NCBI RefSeq assembly: GCF_040802235.1
Contig: NC_133166.1
Coordinates: forward strand, 113,474,991 to 113,538,990
From: Manis javanica
Lineage: Eukaryota; Chordata; Mammalia; Pholidota; Manidae
Reading direction: 5' to 3'
Length of the DNA: 64,000 nucleotides
Made by a program: the position numbers and the translations under genes. Shown here one piece after another: positions 1 to 12,649 of this stretch. Below the pieces are notes generated by a model. That model did not search any database. It was not told where the DNA came from and worked only from the letters and a program-made list of their open reading frames with translations. Every line of letters begins with the position of its first letter. Within the stretch, counting starts at the first letter, position 1.

Positions 1-1112
1 TGGCCCTCATCGCTCTTAAGTGTTTTTCATCTGCCAGACAGACGCAAACGTGTGCCAGTAGATCTCTTCCCGCCTCAACTTCCTACATCCTGAAGGCAGT
101 AAGAAGCGACAAATGCCTGTTCCTCAGTGCAGAGCTGACAACCCCCAAATGACGATTTTACATAATAAAAGATGTTTACTGAGGCTTACAGATTCCCTGG
201 TCACCCGCTTCAAAGGCAGCTGGCAAATAACAGATCCAAAGATTAGCAAATTAAGGCCAGTAAACAATTTCCCTAAGGAGAATGCTAGCTCTCTTGGGCC
301 TCTGGTACTTCCCGAGACACCCAGAAAATAGCAGATGAAAAAAGACTAAATCCGATGGCAGCTGAACAAGAAAACAGACTGTGCCAACCTGGACTCACTC
401 TACCACCACTGAAGCAGCTTCCATGGGCCCCTGCCTAGAGAAACACGGGTGCATTCTGGCAGTGATCACCCGCTGTCCAGCCCAAGGGGGGTCGGCACTC
501 CCCAGTTAAAGGCATTCACCTTACCACAAACAGAAACTACAAAATCTCATCTGTAAGGGCCCTAAACCCTACGACATTATAGACAATTTTAACTCTACAA
601 GTTCTCTTACAGAGTTGAACACCCAAAAGTGAGTGCGAGGCGGTCTTCAGTCAGTAGCCCCGGCTCCTCTTTCTGCGTCTGCCTCTGCATGAATCAAGTG
701 ACCTGGAGAAAGTTCTCTCATCTCTTTATTTATCCCCTTTTCCCTGCCAGGTACAAAATTAGGTCAAAGCCACCAATTCTTTTGGAAAATAAAATGAATT
801 TCTTAGATTGGTTATGTCTACACTGTCATGCAAATACCTCCTGGCCACTGCGCAGCTATAGCCAACCCTCAAGTACGTACGATGCGGCTCGTGCCCATAT
901 TAACGCAGGAAACTGTGCACCTTTACTCTGCACAGGAAACACCCTTCCCGGAGAGGCCGGCAGACCCAGGGGCTTCCGGAACAGGCTCCTTTAGGGGTCC
1001 CCAGTTTCAAATGTGGAAATCCTTAGCAAATTAACATGCCATGCAAGTTACAAGAGCATACACTATTTTTTCATTAAGGAAAACCAAACAACCTGTCTGG
1101 CGCACTAATGTT
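1..1112. other. Unassigned sequence, left end of unit A
   Basis: Moderate-GC sequence without recognised gene or repeat. It has short open frames on the plus strand (113-331 and 629-994) with no family resemblance and is almost identical at 32748-33858. Confidence 0.5.
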
Positions 1113-1480
1113 GGGGGGACGTTGTGTATTTTCCTCGGTTCTTGTCCCTGGCGCGACAAAGACATGAAGGGCAGAGACACAGTAGTGGAGCAGAGCACAG
1201 GTTTTATTTAAAGTTCCTTAAAGAGAGAAAAAGTGCAGCAGGCAACCTCAGCGAGGAGAGGCGCCTTGAAAGGTTGGAGAAAGTTTAAGATTAAAAGGTT
1301 ACACACTTAGAAAGTGTGGGCGACCTCAGAGAGAGGAGTGCCCTGAAAGGTTGGGGGTTCCCCCTTTTAAGGATTTTTCAGGAATGTGATCATGGGCTGA
1401 GGGTGCAGACCTGTTAAGCGGTCCCTGAATATTTAAAATTAACTTAATACAGGAAGTTTACTGCTCTGATTTCTCCTGAG
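1113..1480 (-). mobile_element. Probable LTR fossil, minus strand, unit A
   Basis: Read on the minus strand there is an AATAAA-bearing segment (near 1200-1210), then a U5-like stretch ending in CCCCCCAACA near 1113, with a U3-like part above it. This is the layout of a gamma-retrovirus-like LTR, probably a solo LTR. The upper end is not sharply visible and may reach about 1680. No coding remains of a provirus were recognised. It was present before the segmental duplication. Confidence 0.35.
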
Positions 1481-1695
1481 ATAACTGGCCTCTGGGTCTG
1501 AGAGCCTATCAAACAAGACCACCTGCCCAGCCCCCCAGGTGGGCTGAGTGCTTGTCTGCTGAAGAGGACGTTAAGAATCTTCCTCACTTCCTGCCTTTTC
1601 CTATGTTGTTTATTGCTGGGCCTGCGTCCCAAATTCCTCCCATCTCCTCCCATCTCGCATACCACCAGGCACAGTGTGGCTGGACGGTAAGTGTA

Positions 1696-1854
<159 letters not shown>

Positions 1855-1929
1855 TTTCACATATTGTTAAATGAATGAGATGAATACATTCCCAAAGTCT
1901 AATGAGCCCTGGACCGGCCCAAAACTTCC

Positions 1930-2420
1930 GGAGAAAACGCCAGTGTTCGGGCCGCTCCGTACTTCAAGCTGCTGCTGCTGGGAGGCGGCGAGGTCTGCGT
2001 GGGAGCAGGCAGCGGGGTCCCCGGGAAGGGCGGCCCTCTGCGGGTGGTGCGCGGAGTCTGAGGCCGGAGGCGGGGGCGGCCGGCGGCGCAGGGCCCCGGC
2101 GGTGTCAGCCCGCGGAGGTGCCGCCCCAGCGGCGGGGGCAGGCGTGCGAACTGGGGGTCCGCGGAGCCCGGCGCTGATGGCACCTGCTGGGGGCACGGAG
2201 TCGTCGGTGGCGGCCGCCACCGCCCTCCTACGACGCTGCGCTCCCAACAGCCGCTCCCGCCGCCCACCGACACGGCCCGCGGCTGCCACCCCCAGTCCTG
2301 GGGCCGCCGCCCCCTCTTCCCAAGCCGCCCGCCGCCCGTGCCCGCCCGCGCCGCCTCCCGCCTCCGCCCCGCTCTGCCATCCTGCGCTGCCACCCAGCGG
2401 TCCCTGCTCTGAGGCACATC
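1930..2420. promoter_or_regulatory. CpG-rich block 1, unit A
   Basis: Dense CpG and GC content (GGCGGC, CGCGG, CCGCC runs) with a CTGCTGCTGCTG stretch at the left edge. Typical of a CpG-island promoter. Open frames run across it on both strands (for example 1871-2467 plus, 1899-2531 minus), but composition alone explains them and no protein family was recognised. Confidence 0.6.
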
Positions 2421-5279
2421 TAACTCAGAAAGGGTCAGCAGACAGTCTCCAGTGCCGGGGGTCCTGACGGGGCATTGGGAGGCTTCACGGGGGAGATGAG
2501 GGGACAGGGCAACATTCCAGGCATTGCTCACAGTTTAAACCGGGCTTAGCCCCGGGGGGGCGCTGTGCTCCTCGGCAGGGAGCAGCTGTGAACTTGGAGT
2601 GCTCTAGGCACCGGAATCTGGCGGGATATGTTGAGTGGAGGCCATATGAGGGTGGCAGGGGTCGGCAGCCCCTGGAGAGACTATGGGCGGCAAGAAATTG
2701 GAGAAAACGTCAGGGGCTGAATCGTCAGCAGTCATCTGTGGAGTACCTGCTACGGGGTTTCCTGGGTCCTGGGAACCAGCCCCTGCCTCCTGGCAAATTG
2801 CACCTTGGGGGAGACCCACAGCCAGTACAATGGTGGAGAGAAATGCCCAGCAGGCTGCTTAGAGGGAGCAGAGGGCGCCTAACTACGACTGGGGGGCATG
2901 TGCCCAAACCAGGGGACAAGGGAGAGAGCACGTGAAGGGAGGGCGGCTTTGCAGGCAGAGGGAGCAGCCTGTGCACAGCCTGAGCGAGTCTGAGGATCTA
3001 AGGAAGGCCAGGGCCGAGAGACAACTGCACGCCAGCCAGGTGGTCAAGGGCGCAAAGGGCTCATTGGAACCATTCACACAAACCACATGCTCAGTTTTCA
3101 GCATCCTTTTGGCCCTCGGAGGCCTGGGTTACATCTCCTTGCATTGCATCCCACGCACACACTGCAAGCATCCTTCAGAGAGGAGAGTTCCGTTTTCTGC
3201 AAGGTTATACGAAGGGACTGCAGGCCTGAGCTCTCCCATGCACTCGCTGTGTGACCCTGGACAAGGCACTTTACCTCTCTGTGCCTTGGTTCCATTATCT
3301 GTAAAATGGGGGTTGGCCTAGTATCTCCCTCACGGTGTCTTTGTGAAAATTAAGACATTAAAGGACCTAGCAGTTTCCTGGCAGATAGGAAGGGCTTAAA
3401 AAATGGTAGATGCCATATGATGAACAATTCCATGTCCAAATGACCATCTAAGAAGGTGGAAGTAGTGAGAAATGGGTGTCTCAAAGTATAAGCCGAGGTA
3501 GTGGGGGCTATACCTGGTCAGGGTCTAGTGGGTAGAAGAGTTTTCCATCAAGAAGCAAAGCCTTTGTGTCTAGGGGGAGAGAGCCTGGCTTGGAAATCCT
3601 CCCTGGCTGGGCAATCTATTGTTTTATCCTTTGTCACCAATGAACCCTGCCGACTGTCACCAATTATCTTGCCAATGGGTTTCAGCCCCGGGCAAGTTCA
3701 CTATGGTTCAATGTGACCAAAGAAATGACAGTAGAGTGTTCTTGGGGTGAAAGGGTTATACCCAACTTTATTTCCACGGTGGCAGGTCAATCGCTAATAT
3801 CCATCACTCAGCGTGAGTCTGCAGGAAGCAAGCCGGTCTCTGCCTCTGGGCCTCTCTGCCCGCAGTCATCCCGCACAGCCGTCCTCTGGGCCTCTGTCCT
3901 CAGCGCTGCCACCACGCCAGTTCTCTGATCTGCTCTCCTGCACCTTGCAGCCGTGCCACCGTATCACCCAGAGCCCTAGGCAGTGCTCTTTATGTAGAGT
4001 CAGTAGCAACGTATTGCTCACACGTGTGTAGTGAGCAAGCCAGCCAGGGCCAGTTGAGGATCCTGGCCACAGGAACGTTCATTTTATCCACACACGGAAG
4101 CTGCTGTCCCTCCAGACCAGACTGCACAGACCTGGGTCAAAGCTCACGTGGGTGAGGCTTGGCCTACACCCCAAGGTCTCCTTAGGCCTGTGGGAATTCA
4201 TGGTGGTAAGTAGGGGAAATATTGGCAAAAATGCTTTCTAAAAATATCCTTGCAGGGAAGGGACAGGAAGTTGTGAATTTGTAAAGAACAATGACTGCTC
4301 TTCCCACTGGTGTGGCAAATCTGTAAAGGTGAGTAGATCACAAAAAACACCCTTGCACATGCACACCTGCTACCTGTAGTTTTCTTAGGGTTGATGAAAG
4401 AATTGGAAACAGCAGGACTGCCAACTCAGCCACGAACAGCTCTAAGCTCCTTAAGACAGAAAACAGGAACTGGTGAAAATGTAAGGCCACAGAAGGTGTT
4501 GGGGGTGCAGCAGGGAGATAAACGTGTCCCTGGGGTGAGGGGCCTGGGTCCCCACACAATGCTACCCTGGTGTGACAAGCAAGGACCGGCTTCTGGCAGG
4601 CTCGAGGAGCAGAGGCCCATTGTAGGACAGTGGTCAACCCTGCAGGGGCCTGAGGCCAGGGAGGTCTGCCTCCCCAAACAGGTGCTGTCAGCCAGGGTGA
4701 CTGGGGGTGCCCAGGACCAGTCCAGAGAGAACTCAGCAGGCCCCAAGCCCCAGTGACCTGGCTGTGCTTCCTCTGAGAAGCATCCTCAGCAAGACATCAG
4801 AGCGTCTTTGGGCCACATCCAGGCCACTGGGGTTGGGAAGTCAGATCCCGGGTGGGGACGAGCCGTGCTCACTCGTGCCTGTGCGATTCGCCTGGGGCAC
4901 GCCTAGTGGCTTTGTCCTCCTGACCTGCTCCACGAGGTGGCCCCCAGCCCACAGTTCAAAGAGGCCTGAGGCACCCTGGGGACAGTGGGAAGTGAGGGGC
5001 CTGCCACCTGCGGCACCTTGGCCCTCAGAGGGAAGAGGACAGGGGACAGGGTTCTCTGGGGCTTGAGGAAGAAGGAAAGGGGAGCAGGGTCCAGGGTCCA
5101 CAGGGGAAGAGCAGGAGGCCCACACGGGCCTCAGCTGAAGTTCTCTGCCCGAGACAGGGCAGGGTCGGCTGTGCGGCAGCGGGGCGGCCCCCCTGCCTGC
5201 ATATTCTTCACAAGATGCACTCATGACTCACGCACAGAGCAAGGCTGAGTCTGGGGAAAATGAAATTCATAATGAAAGA
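2421..5279. other. Unassigned sequence between CpG block 1 and the L1 fragment, unit A
   Basis: Apart from the MIR I see nothing assignable. Open frames up to 129 codons (2932-3321 plus, 4841-5224 minus) lack start context, splice structure or family motifs. Unit B equivalent 35061-37928. Confidence 0.5.
3236..3415 (+). mobile_element. MIR SINE fragment, unit A
   Basis: CTGTGTGACCCTGGACAAGG, ACCTCTCTGTGCC and ATCTGTAAAATGGGG are the hallmark core of a MIR element in sense orientation, with a diverged 3' part after it. Ancient mammalian SINE. Confidence 0.85.
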
Positions 5280-5800
5280 CTTTAGCATGATAATAATGTA
5301 AATCTAATAATAAAGTTTATAGCAGTAAGTGTGTTTGTTGTAGAAAGTTCAAAGAAAGCAAATAAAAGAAAACAAGAACTCTACTATGCACAGCTCAAAT
5401 CACTAAGCGAATATAAATATCAAATATTTAATGTGCTCTTCCAGTATTTTAATGCATTTTAAATTAGTTGAGATTTGTAAAAGTGCATATTTGCAATCTG
5501 TGTTTTCACTTCAATTGTAACACGAGCATCTTCCTGCGTTGTCATAAACTCTTCGAAAGGGTCGTTTTTAAGAGCAGCCCAATCAGCATGAGTATTCCGT
5601 GGCTGCCCATGCTGTCCCCAGTGCTGAACATCTAGGTGGTTTACAGTTTTTGCCTCAAAAACCACATTTATACATATTTGCATTCTTTTGGATGTTTTTT
5701 CTTAGGATAGTTTCCAAAGAGTAAATTAATGGACCAAAGTATGACCAGTTTGCAGGCTTTTGGTTCTCATTGCTCACCTTTGTTCTGAAAGGGCTGTACG
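5280..5800 (-). mobile_element. Old L1 3' fragment, antisense, unit A
   Basis: AT-rich block resembling the antisense L1 3' region: TTCACTTCAATTGTAACACG, AACATCTAGGTGGTTTACAG, TTCTTAGGATAGTTTCC and ATGGACCAAAGTATG follow the usual order of this repeat. Heavily diverged; the family cannot be named. Confidence 0.5.
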
Positions 5801-7279
5801 GGGCTTCTCTTCAGGTGGGACCAGGCAGAATCTGCCCTCACTGCCCATCGCCCCCGGAGGGTCAGGAAGTGACTCCAGTGCCCCCACCCCCCCGCCACAA
5901 CCGCCCGCGTTAGAGGCGCTGCCTTTGCTCCGGGGGCCACAGGTGCAGCTGTTGAGCAGCAAGGGCCCCATGTAACTCAGGTTCCCTAGCACCTGGGGAA
6001 GGTGGGAGCGAGAAGCAGTGTTTCTGTGGGAATAACCTAGGGACTGTGAGTAAAGACACTGAAAAAGAGAGCGGCTGGGTAGACACGTGAGATGACCCAT
6101 CAATCCCCGACGGCTAGCGGCCCAACACCGTGAAGATGTGAGCTCAGAGCATCCTGAGACGGGGGCGTGACGGAGAGTCCAGCAGCTCAGTGGGCATGTG
6201 GACCTTGAGTTCCAGTCGCTGAAGCCCAGAAGCCCTTGCGGAGTCCGGTTCCTGAGCACTAACAGCGCCGAGGCCCTCCGGCCGGAGCAGGCTGCTGAGT
6301 GCCCCCGGGACCTGCCGACCTTCGTCCTCAGGAGGTCAGCCGGACTTCCCGGGCTCCCTGCAGCGAGGTGTGGCCGGCGGCCATCCCTGTGAAGGGCGGG
6401 TCGCGCCTCCCTCCCTCTCCTCTTCCTGCCTCGAAGGCGGCTGGGATGCCTGGTGCTTGACTAGCCATTCTGAGCCGTGTGGTGAGCCCATGTGCTCAAG
6501 ACGGCAGAGCAAAAAGTGCCGCTCCTCCTGGACCGGTGGCCTCCCGAGAAACAGACAGACTTAATGAAGCCACTACAGTTTGTGGCGGTTTTCTGTCCCT
6601 CCACCTTGGCGGTGTTTGTCCACATTTGCTCCATCAGAGTTGCACAGGGTCTGTGCTGCCAGACGCCCCCCCCCTCCCGCCTCTGCCACCTCACAGGTCG
6701 GCCCTGGTCCTGTCCCAGCCTGCCGTGGGGCCCCCAAGCAGAAGTGTGGGTGGGGCCATGCTATCCCGGGAGAGCCTGGGGTGGCCCGTTTCAAGTCCGG
6801 ATCAACCCAGGCTTGCATGGGCTGCGTAGTGCTGCCCCCCGACACTAGGGGAGCTCCTAACCCCCGTGACGTCGGGGCGCCTCCCTGCCGGCCACGCCCC
6901 CACACGCAGCTCAGCGTCTCCGTGTGCCTTGCCCAGCTGAGCTCCTGCCCCGAGTCCCAGCTTCACCCCAACCTCCTCCGGGGGCAGTTACTGTCTCCCA
7001 AAGGACAGGCCCGCCCTGGGGGCCTGGAGCCGTCTGCGGCTGACCCACAGGAAGCGGTGAAGCCGCCCCTCGGTCCTGCAGCCCAGGGCCAGCCCCCCGT
7101 CCTAAGGACCCCGAGGCTGCCCTCCCCACCGGGCCCACAAAGCCTAGGCTCAGGCCGGGAGAAGGCTGGGTTCTTGGGCATCTGCCCCACCCTCGGCCCT
7201 CCCGCCGCGGTTTCTCCTCTTAGGGGATCGGCCTCGGAGGCTGATGAGGTTGGGGTCCTGGGGTCAGCAAGGAGGACTG
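5801..7279. other. GC-rich sequence before CpG block 2, unit A
   Basis: Increasingly GC-rich shoulder of the second CpG block. A 306-codon plus-strand frame (6580-7500) crosses it; its composition (P, G, R, A) follows GC content and no domain is seen. Unit B equivalent 38450-39927. Confidence 0.5.
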
Positions 7280-7630
7280 AGGCAGCCCCCCCCAATGAAC
7301 GGGAAGCGTCCCCGCAGGTGGGGGCGACGGCCTCCGGAGGCGGAAGGGGTCCCCGGAAGGCGCCAGGGAAGGGCAGGGGCGTGGCGGGAGCAGGTGGCAG
7401 GGGCGGGGAGGGAGCGGCGAGCCCCACGCGGAAGTCAGGGCGGGCGCACACCGGGCCGCCAGCCGCTGCCAACTCCGCGGGGCCGCGGCCATGCAGGTGA
7501 GTCGGCCGCGCTGCACCGGCTGCGCTCCGACCCCTGCCCCCGCCGCCGCCGCCCGCCCCGGCCACGCCGCGCACCTGCAAGGCGCCGGTGGGGGCCCCTG
7601 CATCGCACAAGGCTGAGGAGAGGGTGGCCA
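7280..7630 (+). promoter_or_regulatory. CpG-rich block 2 with first-exon-like edge, unit A
   Basis: GC-rich, CpG-dense block with GGGGCGGGG and GGGCGGG Sp1-like boxes. At 7491-7496 it reads GCGGCCATGCAG followed by gtgagt: an initiation codon in fair Kozak context, one further codon and a perfect donor. This could be a two-codon first coding exon or the end of a 5' UTR exon of an unidentified plus-strand transcript. No downstream exon was recognised. Confidence 0.5.
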
Positions 7631-8489
7631 CAGCCAGACAGAACCCAGGTCACTGGTGTCAAGGCAGGACAGGGGAGGGCAGCTGTCCTCCTGCCCAGCC
7701 AGAGACTGTGGTTCCAGGCCGGGCTGTTAGTGAGCGTGTGGGACCCAGGTGGGGAGGGCGTGTCCACCCTCGCGCGCGCCCTGAGTCTAGGCAGGTCCCC
7801 AGACCTTGCAGCTTTGCCCTGCAAACGGGGAGGGGAATGTGGCTTACTAGGTAGGGACGCCCAGGGTGGCCCATTGCATTGGGTCCTCTGCCTCCTGGGG
7901 GTTCTGCCACCGGAGGGGTGCTTATGGGTCAATGTGTATTTGGTTACAGTCACCCTGCTGGCCTTTGGTTCATCTCAATAGCTGGAGTATTTCTTGGGTC
8001 TCCCTTGGCTGGGTCTGATCTCATCGCTACTTACGAGCAGAAGCAACCTCCCTGTGGTTCTGGAAAGCCCAGTGGACCCCCTAAATGTCCACCACGTCCT
8101 TCATCTAGTCCCTGACCCAAGCTGTCCCAACCACATGCTGTCCATTCGTTATCTTCTTGTCACACTGTGCCCCATGCCAGGCCCATGGCTCAGCTCAGTA
8201 CCTACCTGGGGAAGGACTAGAGGGGGAGGCCTTACCTCCTTGCCAGGTCACCCTAATTTGCCCACTCATCTAAATTAGACACAAGTTTGTGCCAATTTAG
8301 GAAAGTTCTTCCATTTTCTAGATGTTTTTGAAGCCGTTTCCCCAATTCCACGTTAAGCCTCTATGATTCCAGCTTTGCTCTCCTGACTCCTCCCGGCTTT
8401 CCTCTTCTTCGATCCCCACGCCAAGAAGGGGCAGGATTCTCGTTCCTCTTACATCCTATCCTTGACCTCATGACACTAGTTGCCACATT

Positions 8490-8600
8490 AGAACATCGGA
8501 GTTCCTTTCAGAAGCATTCCTTTGAGGTAGGTGTGATTATCACCATTATAGTCAGATGAGGATGTTAGACAAGAAATCGAATTACCTCCTTCTTTAGTAG
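8490..8600 (-). mobile_element. MIR fragment, antisense, unit A
   Basis: GAGGTAGGTGTGATTATCAC followed by AGATGAGGATGTTAGAC is the usual antisense MIR body. Short and diverged. The unit B copy is at about 41135-41245. Confidence 0.55.
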
Positions 8601-9439
8601 AATGTTGACTCTAGATCTGGATCTTGATTATGTTAAACGGGAGCTAAGCGAATATGATTCTTCCCTTAGAGTCCAGATTTCAAGCCTATTGCATTGCTAG
8701 AAAATCCTTCTGAATTTCAGTAGATGCATAATAAATGCATAATTAGCTCTTTTCTTCTCTTTATATTCCTGCTGAAACAATCCTAACCTCCTCACAAGCA
8801 GCTTGATGCCACAACCAAAAAAGGGGGAAGTCACTTCGTTTCTGAGGGCAGAGATCAAAGGACATCAGTAGTTTCTCCATACATTACCTGTTCCAGCTCC
8901 CAGCTTCCACCCGACTTACCTACTCCAAAGTCTAGTGAATTTTTATCTAGTTCTTTGAATGTGTACATGCAGATGTGAGTCAGTGTGTGTGTCTGTTTGT
9001 GCACACATGTATCAGTGTTTATGTATATATGTGACAGTGTTGAAAAAAATCAACTCTTGAATTATTCTTCCAAAGCTGTTTTTTTATCATGCCTCGAGTC
9101 TTTGGATTTTAACATCCCAAAGAAAAAATTTTGACTCATTTATAATTGGTGTTCTACGGTCATTCATTTCTAGAGATAATAAACCCAGAACCCCCTTTTT
9201 TTGTGATTGGCATAGGGACAGGGGTTACCAGAATATAGGATAGTAAGTTCATGTTTTTAAAATCTTGTATCTGCAGGGTCTAAGGCAATGGCAATAGGGA
9301 TGAAAGAGAGGACAGTGGAGGTGTGGCCCAACCAAACTGCCCCTGAGCCGCCCAGCCTGCTGTCTACCTCGCTGTCTTCCTTGAGTCATCACCCCAGTTC
9401 CCCAACCTCCAAATGCAGGAAAATGAAGCCAAGATATTT

Positions 9440-9660
9440 TTGAGTCGCAACCCTATGCTCAACAATATGTTTTGTACTTTCCTGTATGTGTCCTCATTTT
9501 TTCCTCAGAGCAATCCTCTGAGGTAGGTAGCAGCATTCTCATTTTTTAATGATGAAGGAGCACAGACCGAAAGAGGTTGGATACCTCATCCAAAGCTCCA
9601 CAGCTAAAACACGAAAGAGGTGGAGTCCAAACCCTGCCCCCTGGGCCTGCTGACCTCACC
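9440..9660 (-). mobile_element. MIR fragment, antisense, unit A
   Basis: CCTCTGAGGTAGGTAGCAGC, AATGATGAAGGAGCACAGAC, CTCCACAGCTAAAAC and GAGTCCAAACCCTG match the antisense MIR in order. The unit B copy is at about 42086-42306. Confidence 0.7.
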
Positions 9661-11654
9661 ATCCATTCCCTACGTATAGGTAAGGGCGCCTCATGAGGGC
9701 ACGCACTGACACCACACGGGGCGGAGCGGAGACACTAGAGGCGGCGGCGGCAGCAGCAACGTGTTTGGGACTCCGAAATCTGAGAAGTAAATTGTGACTA
9801 GTTTAGCCGATTGGGGAAAGCAGAGAAGCAATCAGATTTACATCACAGAAGCTGCAAAAGGAATCAGTGACACTAGTCACCTATGGAGGTGAGTATGGGG
9901 CTAAAAACAGAATGTTTGGTTGAAAGTCCACTTAACCCGATACCTCTCCTCTGAGAGCAAGTGTGTGACTTCCCTGCCTCGACCAGCACAGGTCTGAGAA
10001 TTTATACCATGAAAAGCACCAATTATAGAGTCTCTGGTCAGGGGGACCCCAGAAGTCAAGGGTGTCATCCTGAAATAGGAAGATTAAGTGAAAGTTTAGT
10101 CTCCCACTGAATGTCAAGACTCCCAGCCGGTCCTCCCCTGGAACCCTGGTTAATCTTCTGGTAATCCTTGAACCAGAGAGCTCAGAACTCAGGCAGCCAG
10201 GCTGGAACCCTCCAGACAAGAGATGTCCAGAAAAATATGGACAAAAGGAAAAAACAAAAGAATACAGATGGGAGTTCCCAAGTAACAGCCCAGCCAGGTC
10301 GCCACAGCAGACATCACTGCCCGCCCCCCGCTAACGGCCTGGGCAGCCCCGCTTCAGTGAACTGCTGCTGACGTCTAACTGCCAGTATCTGGCTCTCTTT
10401 TGCCTGATAGTCTCTCCAAAGCCAGGGAAGGCTGCTCTGTGGGGTTCATAGCAGGCCAGAAGTGCTGGGGAATTACTACCCTCCTCCCTGGGAGCAGCTG
10501 TCAGCCGCTGACTGTGAGGATGTCACGTGCACAAACACAGTTTCCTTGCCCTCGCACACATGAACTCTGACATGTATGTTTGCCACCATTTCCCCAAAAT
10601 CTCTATGCAGAGCTAAGCCTTAGACATGCTCAGTCCCTCAGTCACAGTCAGCATGGTGACCGCCTTCTCTCCCCTGATCCCTTCCCTGCTCCCCTCTGCG
10701 TGTCTCCACTGAGTGACTCCACGTGCACACATGTCTCAGGGTCTCTTGGGGAACCCGAACTAAGAGGAAAAACAGGTTTTATGCCAAGATCAAGAGCTAG
10801 AATGTCATCCACTGGAGGAAAGAACACAGTGAAGCAATGACTTCAAATTTCTGAGGGAATATTTTTCCAATATAGGACTCTGTAAGCAACTAAGCAATGA
10901 CTTACGTGTGAGAACGGCATACATACATTTTCAGACATGCAAGACCTCGAAGCTTTGCTTCCCATGCCCCTTTTCTCAGGAAACTTTTAGAAGAGGTTTC
11001 CTGCTCCACCAGGACAAGGAAATAAAGATGACTTGGTACGTATGAAACAGGAGATCCAACACAGGAGAGGAGGGAGCGGTCTCCCAGGAAGGCCGTGAGG
11101 GGCGTGCCGAAGCCCACAGCTGTTCAGCAGGGCTGGAGGGGAGCCGGTCCCACTGGAGCAGGTGAGGACTGAGAGAAGGGATGTCATTCAGAGTACGTGA
11201 CAGGCTACTGAGTGTGTCTGCGCAAACTGGGGAATATTTGGGGGTTATAGAGTAATGAACGGTAAGCACATGCAAACAGTACACAAAAGGACATTTATTA
11301 GATCAAGGGGAACGGAGAGGTTATGCAGCGAGTCACGCCTGTGCAGTCGTAACAAGTGAACAGCGACTATCCATCCAACCAAAGTGAGCTGTATTGGACG
11401 GATGGGATGAGACAAGAGCCGATGAGGTTGGGGGAGGGCGTTTCTACAACAAGCCCCAGAGAACTGTTTGGACCTTTACACCGTGTGCATGAATAACTTT
11501 GATAACAATAAATAAAACTATGAAATTAGTAACAAAACAAACAGCTCAAGTAAAATAAAGACCGGGACCTCTAAACAGGAATGGAGGTGAAACTAGGGAT
11601 CAGCGACCTGTTGTTTTTTGTGAAAGTCTCAAAAAATAATGGGATTTTTTTGTT

Positions 11655-12640
11655 TTTGCTTCTTCCTTAACATTTTTGATTGACGTAGAACATACATACC
11701 CAAAGTGCACATATCATAAATATACTACTTGATTTTTTTTCACAGTGTGAGCACAACTTTGCAACTACCACTCAGATCAGGGGACAGTTACAGTATATTC
11801 TTATCAGACAGCCCCATGGACCCCCATCCAATCACTGTCCCCAAGGGTGAGACCCTCCTGACTCTGACATCATAGATTAACATCCACTATTTTGTATTTT
11901 ATACAAATAAGAGCCACACAGTGTGTCATCCTTCGTGTCTGACTTCCTCCATTCAGTGTCATGTCAGTGAGACTCACCCATGGTGTGTGTGCGGTTGCAG
12001 AGTCATGGTCCACCCGGTTTCATTCCGTGATACCCCGTAGTGAGAATACGCCACGATTCACCTGTTCTCCTGTTAATGGCGTCCGTACGGTTTCCGGTCT
12101 GGAGCCACTGCGGTGCTTCTACTGGTGCAGCTATAAACATTTTAGTGAATGTTTTTGCTCGACATTATATATGTATTTCTGTGGGATATATATACCTCAG
12201 AATGGAATTGCTTGGCCATGGGATTCATGTATGCTCAGTTTGGACATTGCCAGACAATCTTCCAAAGTGATTCACCAATTTGCATTCCCACCAACGGTGT
12301 AAAAGAGTTCCAGTTGCTCCACGTCCTGGCCAACTCTTGCTGCTGGTGATGTTTTTCATATCAGTCATTCTGGGGACATGTGGTGGTATTGCATTGTGGT
12401 TTTAGTAAACATCTCTCTGATGACTAATGAAACTGAGTACATTTTCATCGATGTATTGGCCACTTGAATGTCATCCTTCATGAAGTGTCTCTCCAAGTTT
12501 TTTGCTCATTTTTTATTGTGTTTTCTGTCTTCTGTTGATTAGTAGAAATTCTTCATTATTTCCTTATTGGTCTTTTGTTGCCTATATGTATTGGGAATAT
12601 TTTCACTCATTCTGTGGGTTAACTGTTTTATTTTTGAACT
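11655..12640 (-). mobile_element. Old L1 3' end, antisense, unit A
   Basis: AATTGCTTGGCCATGGGATT, GCATTCCCACCAACGGTGTA, AGTTCCAGTTGCTCCAC, GTGGTATTGCATTGTGG and TGATGACTAATGAAACTGAG are the well-known sequence of an old L1 3' UTR read backwards. About 1 kb, with no ORF left. Unit B copy at about 44301-45287 has a few small indels. Confidence 0.85.
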
Positions 12641-12649
12641 TACAAAATA

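Larger units (their letters stand above)
7631..11654. other. Non-coding stretch with MIR pieces, unit A
   Basis: Contains the two antisense MIR fragments and a TGTGTG/TATATG-rich patch at 8950-9030. Otherwise nothing recognised; a donor-like ATGGAG/gtgagt at 9884-9895 has no partner. Unit B equivalent 40276-44300. Confidence 0.5.

Noticed and set aside
1950-2010. KLLLLGGGEV stretch resembling a small-GTPase P-loop
   Set aside because: Only about ten residues match, the GxxxxGK motif is absent and the frame shows no further similarity.
1871-2467. Long open frames on both strands across CpG block 1
   Set aside because: Overlapping frames on both strands are expected in CpG-rich DNA. Their ends differ between units because of small indels and no protein family is recognisable.
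6580-7500. 306-codon plus-strand open frame, also open in unit B (39228-40148)
   Set aside because: Residue composition follows the GC content, no domain or splice evidence, and differences between the units are mostly amino-acid changing. Its retention reflects the recency of the duplication.
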